A stretch of 41,378 bases of DNA from Chloroflexota bacterium (GTDB lineage Bacteria; Chloroflexota; Ktedonobacteria; Ktedonobacterales; Ktedonobacteraceae). Below are positions 33,601 through 38,698 of the stretch, piece by piece. The stretch covers positions 1 through 41,378 of the forward strand of contig CADDYT010000049.1 in assembly GCA_902810755.1 (NCBI GenBank), read 5' to 3'. The position numbers and the translations under genes are program-made. Position 1 is the first letter of the stretch, and every line of letters begins with the position of its first letter. The notes beneath the pieces were generated by a model, which worked only from the letters and a program-made list of their open reading frames with translations, had not been told where the DNA came from and did no database searches.

Positions 33601-33836
33601 CCACACGCTGGGCGATGGCAGCCCTCGGCTCCTCCATCGGCCTGCACAGCGATAAACTGGGCGGTGACAGCCTGTTCAACAGTGACCCGACCTATCACGG
33701 CACGTTGTTCTCGATCTACAGCCAGACCGATGCCGGCCACCGTCTGCTGCTGGCATGGGGCGCGCTACTGGCGCTCATTATCATCCTCAGCATCCTGATG
33801 GGTATTGGCCTGAAACGCAAGGATGCCCGCTCATGA
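30636..33836 (+). CDS. ABC-2 (ABCG-type) transporter with three FHA domains
   Basis: 1066 residues from GTG 30636, with AAGAGGAG seven bases upstream. Order: FHA1 at about residues 12-105 (TIGRGTNNDIVI, VSRNHA); a Pro-rich linker; FHA2 at about 198-310 (SIGRDASNDIVI, VSGRHL); FHA3 at about 324-404 (TIGRRPDNMVVL, VSGHHA); an ABC ATPase at about 411-650 with Walker A GGSGAGKST, signature LSGGQRKR and Walker B VFFLDEPTSGLD; then six membrane segments. FHA domains bind phosphothreonine, so a Ser/Thr kinase probably controls it, as with mycobacterial Rv1747. It exports a lipid or small molecule. It stands between the halogenase and the ketosynthase pair. Confidence 0.9.
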   Translation: MNGAANGPGMVSISFISGPLAGKTYSITRPVTTIGRGTNNDIVIENDLKVSRNHARLIYNNGMWTIEKLAPQNIVTVNQQKVEQAVIQDNTTVGLGDNTSFLFQVRVDASQRVGAGPISAPGLPPTYNPTVPQEPFPAPRPPQPMPTPAQPLSPPQGIPISGQVRNVFSPPQPSFSFTAPLQGGMMAAPGETVIAPRQATGVPSIEVSSNLHGFRQSFPLDKPVISIGRDASNDIVINDRIVSGRHLQIVRQGSQYFIVHPHPDRQQTLNGLLYQGRKIRGDETYRQPLRRGDIYRIGDENGTLITLTFNDGTGIQEEYVPPVQPIRLDMPELTIGRRPDNMVVLNHPQVSGHHAKLVREGATYRILDLNSTNHVYVNSAIASNQLLKTGDEIRIGPYRLIYEGNQLTQYDESNFIRIDALHLRKFGNNNVTLLNDITIAVPPRKFVALVGGSGAGKSTLMDALNGLRPAQQGQVLYNGQDYYKNLAAFSTQLGYVPQDDIVHRDLTVERALFYAAKMRLPSDYTNEQIEQRIKEVLEEVDLTRRRKLLVKKLSGGQRKRVSIALELLANPSVFFLDEPTSGLDPGLDRKMMFLLRNLADRGHTIVLVTHATNNINSCDYVCFLCAGGKLAYFGPPEQAKTYFGKNDFAEIYSSLEPTEENPNIPDEAEARFRASPEYQEYVVKPLREGPAGAGGPNGARPAVQQLKRPKRGNPFKQFALLSQRNLELLFNDRANLIILLLQAPLIALLLMLLIRSQVGVGIFDANNVVQCAPRITTTLVKSPTGFVGLTSNVGNNQTVDCNQIKHYLQTDPVGKQYVTAKGKGKTVNDALQDFIVLGNSINAERALFIIAFVAVLFGCINGTREVVKEAAIYRRERTVNLGIVPYILSKILILGVLALFQSAMLLIIVQLFEPLHQGILLPVILETYITLALTALAGLMIGLTASAFAANEDSANSLLPFLLIPQVVFAGVEIPLKNLPLQIPATVFPTRWAMAALGSSIGLHSDKLGGDSLFNSDPTYHGTLFSIYSQTDAGHRLLLAWGALLALIIILSILMGIGLKRKDARS

Positions 33837-33852
33837 AGCTAAGATAAACTCT

Positions 33853-33881
33853 CGCAGGCGCCGATTCCATCGGCGCCTGCG
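33853..33881 (+). terminator. Hairpin terminator after the FHA-ABC gene
   Basis: A perfect 13-bp stem (33853-33865 with 33869-33881) and a 3-base loop, 17 bases past the stop, followed by GGATTTCGTT. Probable rho-independent terminator with a short T-tract. Confidence 0.65.
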
Positions 33882-33993
33882 GGATTTCGTTACTGCCCGG
33901 CGTTTTTGCCCTCCTCGTCCCTCTGTCCCTGTACATTGTCCTCTGAATCCATTCAATTGTCCGGGTGTGTCATCCCTGAACCCATTAAGACAG

Positions 33994-34058
33994 TGTGAGC
34001 AAGCTCATAGAGCAGGTGCGTAGTTTTACTGAGCAGATATGTGAGTAAGCTCATAGAG
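33994..34058 (+). promoter_or_regulatory. Two 19-bp direct repeats upstream of the ketosynthase pair
   Basis: TGTGAGCAAGCTCATAGAG at 33994-34012 recurs at 34040-34058 with one change (C to T), 46 bases apart. Each contains a near-palindrome TGAGYAAGCTCA. The second copy covers the -35 position of the possible CATACT -10 at 34077-34082, so these look like binding sites of a regulator that controls the KS pair. Confidence 0.6.
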
Positions 34059-34152
34059 AATTTTTTCCCTTCCTGCCATACTAAAAGAGAAGTTGTGAAG
34101 CGTTGAACCACTGGAAAATACAGAACAGGGGTTTCTCGGAGAGGAGGAGAAT

Positions 34153-35436
34153 ATGTACCGACGAGTAGTGATTACAGGGATGGGGGTAATAGCGCCGAAC
34201 GGTATCGGCAAAGAAAACTTCTGGGATGCCTGCATTTCTGGCCGTTCGGGCGTGCGCCGCATTACCCGTTTCGATGCCAGCAATCTGCCATCGCAAATTG
34301 CAGGAGAAGTCGCGGATTTTGACCCTCTGGCTCTGGGAGTAACAGAGAAAGAATGCGTCTACCTCGATCGCGCAACGCAGTTTTCCATTGCCTCGGCAAA
34401 TATGGCGCTGGAAGACGCGGGACTGATGGACAGGCTTAGCGAGGAAGAGCGGGAGCGCACCGGCGTCTTTATGGGATCGGCGATGGCGGGCGTGGATGAA
34501 CTGGAACGGACCTGGCTGAGGTTGACGGAGAGCGGCAATCATCCTCCCCGGGAAACGAAGGAACGGGAAGCCCTCATCCCCACGCGCATGATGACGCACA
34601 CCTACGCAGCAATGATCGCTGTCCACCACCAGTTGTACGGCCCATGCAACTCGCTGGCGACTGCCTGCGCTGCCGGCGGGGATGCCATCGGAGAGGCATT
34701 CTGGGCTATTCAGGAGGGGCGCGCGGACAGGATGCTGGCAGGTGGGGCCGACTCCGCCATCTCCCCGGTGGGCATGAATGTCTTCGCCATCCTCGGCGCG
34801 CTCAGCACCCGCAACGAGGAGCCGCAGCGGGCCTCACGCCCCTATGACGCGCTGCGCGACGGGTTCGTGATGGCCGAGAGCGCGGCTGTGCTGCTGCTGG
34901 AGGAACGCGAGCAGGCGCTGGCGCGCAACGCACACATCTACGCGGAGATTCTCGGCTTCAGTTCGAACATCAATGCGCATCACATGACCGCTCCGCCGCC
35001 TGATGGCACGCCTTTGCAGCGATTGTTGCTCCAGGCCCTGCGCAAGTCGGGGGTGAAAGACGAGCAACTCGACTATATCAATTCGCATGGCAGCTCGACC
35101 CCTCCTAACGAAGTGGCGGAGACGGCGGCATACAAGGCCATTTTCGGCGAACTGGCCTATCGCATCCCTATCAGCGCGACCAAATCATTGATCGGCCATG
35201 CGCAGGGAGCCTCAAGCGCGCTTGAAGCAGCTATCACCGCCCTGACCTTAGAACGCCAGGTGATTCACCCGACGATCAATCAGGAACAACCCGACCCGCG
35301 CTGCGATCTCGATTATGTACCAAACGTGGCGCGCCGTGCCACCGTCAATGTGGCGCTGACGCACTCCAGTGGGTTCGGAGGCGTCAACAGCGCCCTCGTG
35401 CTGGCACGCCCTGACTGGCTTGACAGGGAAAAGTAG
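34153..35436 (+). CDS. Ketosynthase, FabF/KS-alpha type
   Basis: 427 residues, start supported by GGAGAGGAGGAG. The full catalytic triad is present: Cys172 in NSLATACAAGG, His312 in NSHGSSTPPNE and His349 in KSLIGHAQGASSALEA. The length and N-terminal RRVVITGMGVIAPNG match FabF and the KS-alpha subunit of type II polyketide synthases. It would condense malonyl-carrier with a growing acyl chain. The next gene, 42 bases on, encodes an inactive KS partner, so it is more likely a KS-alpha than housekeeping FabF. No acyl carrier protein is visible in the window. Confidence 0.9.
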   Translation: MYRRVVITGMGVIAPNGIGKENFWDACISGRSGVRRITRFDASNLPSQIAGEVADFDPLALGVTEKECVYLDRATQFSIASANMALEDAGLMDRLSEEERERTGVFMGSAMAGVDELERTWLRLTESGNHPPRETKEREALIPTRMMTHTYAAMIAVHHQLYGPCNSLATACAAGGDAIGEAFWAIQEGRADRMLAGGADSAISPVGMNVFAILGALSTRNEEPQRASRPYDALRDGFVMAESAAVLLLEEREQALARNAHIYAEILGFSSNINAHHMTAPPPDGTPLQRLLLQALRKSGVKDEQLDYINSHGSSTPPNEVAETAAYKAIFGELAYRIPISATKSLIGHAQGASSALEAAITALTLERQVIHPTINQEQPDPRCDLDYVPNVARRATVNVALTHSSGFGGVNSALVLARPDWLDREK

Positions 35437-35478
35437 ACGCTGAATGCGTACAAGAGGAAGAAAGAGGGTGAGATCATC

Positions 35479-36723
35479 ATGACAAGGTATAGAGAGCGGC
35501 GAGTTGTCATCACTGGCATCGGTGTGATCGCGTCGGGCGGCATCGGGCAGCAGGCTTTCTGGGAAACCATCAGCAACGGCCTCTCAAGCATCGTGCCGAT
35601 CCAGCGTTTTCCCACCGAAGACTTGCCCATCAGGGTGGCAGGAGAAATTAGCGGCTTTGTGGCGACAAACTACATCGAGCGCAAGCTTATCAATCGCACG
35701 GACCGTACAACGCAATTTACGTTGATTGCGACGCAGGAGGCGGTGCAGGACGCGCAACTGGTTCTGGAAGAGGAGGCTATGGAACGAGTCGGGGCGGTGA
35801 TTGGCTGCGCTCTTGGCGGCAACGAGTACGTGTTGCAGCAATTCCGCGCCATGTACACACGCGGGCCGCGCGCCATGAGCGCCTACACAGCCATCGCGGG
35901 CCTGCAGGTCGCGAACGTGGGGCAGGTCTCCATCCGTCACGGCGCTCTGGGATACAGTAAAACGGCGATTCACGATATTGTCGGGGGCCTGGATGCTCTG
36001 GGCATGGCCTACCGCGCCATCCAGCGTGGGGAGGCCGAAGTCCTCATCGCCGGAGGATGTGATGGCCCTATCGAGCCAACCGTCCTGCTGAGCATTGCCC
36101 ACAGCGATCAGTGCGCCCTGGGCGACGATGTACGCGCCTACCGACCCTTTGATCGCCGCGCCAGCGGCATGCTGCTGGCCGAGGGAGCCGGGCTGTGCAT
36201 CCTGGAAGATTACGATCACGCGCGGCGGCGAGGCGCGCGCATCTATGGAGAGATTGTCGCTCACAGCCAGACCAATGACGCTCATGGCATGACGATCCCT
36301 TCGGCCAGCGGCAAGCAGTACGCCAGGGCCATCCAACTCGCGCTCGAAGAGGGCGAGCTATTGCCGCAGGAGATCGCCTACTTCAGCGCCGATGGCCGCG
36401 CCCTTCCCACGTCGGACGCAGGCGAAGCGGAGGCATTGCATATGGTCTTCGGCTCCCAGTGCGGGCGGATTCCTGTCAGCGTGCCGCGCACGACCACCGG
36501 CCACGCCTATGCCGCCGCCGGCCCGCTGGACGCCATTACCGCTCTGCTGGCCCTGCAACAGCAACTCATCCCCCCCACCATCAACTGCGAGCAACTCGAC
36601 CCGGCCTACGGGCTGAACCTGGTGCGCGACCAGGCCCGCCCAACCAGCGGCTCTGCCGTCCTGCTTGGCGGTCGCTCCACCGGCGGCTCCAATGTCGTAC
36701 TGGCGATCAGGAAAGTCGAGTAA
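35479..36723 (+). CDS. Chain-length-factor-like ketosynthase (KS-beta), active site lost
   Basis: 414 residues, start behind GAGGGTGAG. It has the ketosynthase fold throughout (RRVVITGIGVIASGG; VLIAGGCDGPIEPTVLL; RPFDRRASGMLLAEGAG) but not the catalytic residues. At the Cys position it reads HDIVGGLDAL (Ile167), like the EQAGGLDAL of chain-length factors, and the first His is replaced (SADGRALPTSD, Asp305). The second His is kept (TTTGHAYAAAGPLDAI); the AxGPLD stretch is typical of chain-length factors. It would pair with the upstream KS to set chain length and start decarboxylation. Confidence 0.85.
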   Translation: MTRYRERRVVITGIGVIASGGIGQQAFWETISNGLSSIVPIQRFPTEDLPIRVAGEISGFVATNYIERKLINRTDRTTQFTLIATQEAVQDAQLVLEEEAMERVGAVIGCALGGNEYVLQQFRAMYTRGPRAMSAYTAIAGLQVANVGQVSIRHGALGYSKTAIHDIVGGLDALGMAYRAIQRGEAEVLIAGGCDGPIEPTVLLSIAHSDQCALGDDVRAYRPFDRRASGMLLAEGAGLCILEDYDHARRRGARIYGEIVAHSQTNDAHGMTIPSASGKQYARAIQLALEEGELLPQEIAYFSADGRALPTSDAGEAEALHMVFGSQCGRIPVSVPRTTTGHAYAAAGPLDAITALLALQQQLIPPTINCEQLDPAYGLNLVRDQARPTSGSAVLLGGRSTGGSNVVLAIRKVE

Positions 36724-36809
36724 GTTGCACCCGGCAGGCCAGCGGCGCCGCAGAGCCACCCTCGGCCACCGCGACCGCTGGCCTACCGGGGCAGAGCCTC
36801 CCGCGTTCG

Positions 36810-37796
36810 TTACTGTTCCACCAGCAAAACAATCTTGCCGGTAACGCGGCGCCGCATCATGTCGGTGAGGGCATCGGCGGCGCGGGTGAGCGGGTAGGTG
36901 GCGGAGATGTGCGGCCTGATCTTGCCTGCTGAGAACAGGGTCAGCAACTGGCGAATATTCTCCTGGTTGTGCTGCGGCTCGCGTTCCGTGAAGGAACCCC
37001 AGAAGACGCCGACGATGGAGCAGCCTTTGAGCAGCGCCAGGTTGAGCGGGATGCGCGGAATCTCGCCTGCCGCGAAGCCGATCACCAGGAAGCGCCCGTT
37101 CCAGGCGATGCCGCGCAGCGCCGCCTCGGAGTATGGTCCGCCAACAGGGTCGAAGATCACATCGACCCCCTTGCTGCCACCAAGCTGCTTTACGCGCTCT
37201 TTCAGGTCGTGCGTGCCGTAGTTGATAAGTTCGTCCGCGCCGTTCTGCCTGCACACCTCAAGCTTCTCGTCACTGGAAGCGGCGGCGATGACGTGCGCGC
37301 CCAGTGCCTTGCCAAGCTGGATGGCCGCGAGGCCCACACCGCCAGCCGCGCCCAGCACCAGCAGCTTCTCGCCCTCCGCCAGTCGCGCCCGATCTTTGAG
37401 CGCGTGGTAGGCGGTGCCATAGGTCAAAATAAAGGCGGAAGCGGTGGCAAAATCCATGCTATCGGGTATGGGAATCAATCGGTTCGCGTCGACGACGACC
37501 TCTTCAGCAAAGCCGCCGGAGCCGGTAAAAGCGATCACGCGCTGGCCCACCTGCACGCGCCCGCTATCCACGCCCTCACCAACCTCTTTGACGATGCCCG
37601 CGACCTCGCTGCCCGGCGAGAACGGCATCGGCGGCTGCATCTGGTACTTGCCCTGAATAATCAGGGCGTCGGGAAAATTCACGCCGCACGCCTTGACCGC
37701 GATCACTACCTGCCCCCTGCCTGCCCTCAACGGCTCAACTTCCTCAATTACCAGGCTCTCCGGTGGCCCATACGCCTTGCATAACACAGCCTTCAT
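36810..37796 (-). CDS. Zinc-less MDR-family NADPH:quinone oxidoreductase
   Basis: 328 residues from ATG 37796, with AGGAGGA upstream; the frame opens at 37847. It has the N-terminal GroES-like part (MKAVLCKAYGPPESLVIEEV, GVNFPDALIIQGKYQMQPPMPFSPGSEVAG) and the Rossmann NADPH site KLLVLGAAGGVGLAAIQLGKALGA. The Cys ligands of zinc-containing relatives are absent. Such enzymes reduce quinones or other enones with NADPH. It converges on the KS-beta gene from the other strand, so no shared operon. The physiological substrate is unknown. Confidence 0.9.
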   Translation of the reverse strand: MKAVLCKAYGPPESLVIEEVEPLRAGRGQVVIAVKACGVNFPDALIIQGKYQMQPPMPFSPGSEVAGIVKEVGEGVDSGRVQVGQRVIAFTGSGGFAEEVVVDANRLIPIPDSMDFATASAFILTYGTAYHALKDRARLAEGEKLLVLGAAGGVGLAAIQLGKALGAHVIAAASSDEKLEVCRQNGADELINYGTHDLKERVKQLGGSKGVDVIFDPVGGPYSEAALRGIAWNGRFLVIGFAAGEIPRIPLNLALLKGCSIVGVFWGSFTEREPQHNQENIRQLLTLFSAGKIRPHISATYPLTRAADALTDMMRRRVTGKIVLLVEQ

Positions 37797-37837
37797 TGCT
37801 TTCCTCCTGATTGTGAACACACGTTGTTGTTGCCTCC

Positions 37838-37867
37838 AGTGTAGCACTTACAGGCCCGCAATCTCAA
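37838..37867 (-). promoter_or_regulatory. Sigma70-like promoter for the quinone oxidoreductase
   Basis: On the minus strand TTGAGA (37867-37862) and TACACT (37843-37838) are 18 bases apart. Predicted initiation lies about 35 bases before ATG 37796. Confidence 0.5.
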
Positions 37868-37876
37868 CGGAGCCAG

Positions 37877-37900
37877 CCTGTCATCCCGAGCGAAGTGAAG
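37877..37900. repeat. Half-copy of a common intergenic repeat
   Basis: CCTGTCATCCCGAGCGAAGT followed by GAAG has the form of the intergenic repeat seen in many bacteria (TGTCATCCCGAGCGnAGnGAAGGA). No inverted partner is present here. The palindrome at 9620-9673 is a related form. Confidence 0.5.
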
Positions 37901-37979
37901 GACGATTCTCATAACACAGCCGTGCTGACTTGCGTTCATACTCCTCCTTTCTGCGCAATGATCAGCCTGTTTGTCGTAT

Positions 37980-37985
37980 TATAAT
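37980..37985 (+). promoter_or_regulatory. -10 element for the aldolase gene
   Basis: TATAAT lies 40 bases before ATG 38025. The -35 region is poor. It removes the in-frame TTG at 37971 as a translation start. Confidence 0.4.
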
Positions 37986-38024
37986 AGCATGTTGTATTGT
38001 CACCGGTGGCGAGAGGAGTATTTC

Positions 38025-38690
38025 ATGTCGAATTTGAGCCATATGAGAGAGCGAGAGCAGTTGATACGGGCCGGGCATGCGCTGGCGCGGGCGGGAGTGA
38101 TGTCGCACAGCGGGCATGGCAATATGAGCGTGCGCCTGCCGGAGAATCGCATTTTGCTGACGGCGCATGGCATCATCACCGATTTGCAGCCGGAGCAGTT
38201 CGCCATCGTCACCTTCGATGGTGATGTGGTGGATGGCTCGCTTGACCCGATCACGCACGAGATTGTCACGATGCACACCTGCGTCTACCAGAGGCGACCG
38301 GAGATTGGCTCCGTCATCCACACGCACTCGCCGCACGTCACCAGCTTCGCGCTGGCGAACAGGCCGTTGCCCTGTGCCTACGAGGCCTTGCTGCGCTTCG
38401 GCATTACCGAGGACATTCCCGTCGCCGACTGGGCGCCGCGCGGCTCGCCCGAATCGGTGGGCAACATCATCAAAGAGCTTGAGCGGCACCCGAGCGCCAA
38501 CGCTGTGCTGCTCGGCAATCACGGGCTGCTGGCCTTTGCCGGGGACGCAATGGCGACCGCGCTGCTGATCGTGGCGATGGAAGAGGCGGCGGAGATGACG
38601 CTGGAAGCCGACCTGCTGGGCGGCGCGAAGCCCTTCCCGCCGGACGCGCTCGACAAAGTGCGCCAGCACATGCGCCAGTTCCATTCCTGA
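38025..38690 (+). CDS. Class II aldolase/adducin family protein
   Basis: 221 residues from ATG 38025, behind GAGAGGAG. The class II zinc site is present: HTHSPHV (HxH) and a further His in LLGNHGLLAF; the catalytic-type Glu is in DPITHEIVTMH. The N-terminal SHSGHGNMSVRL and ILLTAHGI are also typical. Members include fuculose- and rhamnulose-phosphate aldolases and decarboxylases of sugar acids. It would split or form a C-C bond in a sugar phosphate, in the cytoplasm. The exact substrate is not clear. It ends eight bases from the opposing membrane protein gene. Confidence 0.87.
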   Translation: MSNLSHMREREQLIRAGHALARAGVMSHSGHGNMSVRLPENRILLTAHGIITDLQPEQFAIVTFDGDVVDGSLDPITHEIVTMHTCVYQRRPEIGSVIHTHSPHVTSFALANRPLPCAYEALLRFGITEDIPVADWAPRGSPESVGNIIKELERHPSANAVLLGNHGLLAFAGDAMATALLIVAMEEAAEMTLEADLLGGAKPFPPDALDKVRQHMRQFHS

Positions 38691-38698
38691 CCAATCAT

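Larger units (their letters stand above)
33837..34152. other. Intergenic region between exporter and ketosynthase
   Basis: 316 bases without a gene. It holds the exporter hairpin (33853-33881), two 19-bp direct repeats (33994-34058) and a possible CATACT -10 at 34077-34082 with no proper -35. Confidence 0.7.

Noticed and set aside
36358..37254. Minus-strand frame of 298 residues across the KS-beta end and the oxidoreductase
   Set aside because: It overlaps two genes with intact motifs and is rich in Arg/Gly/Ala shadow residues.
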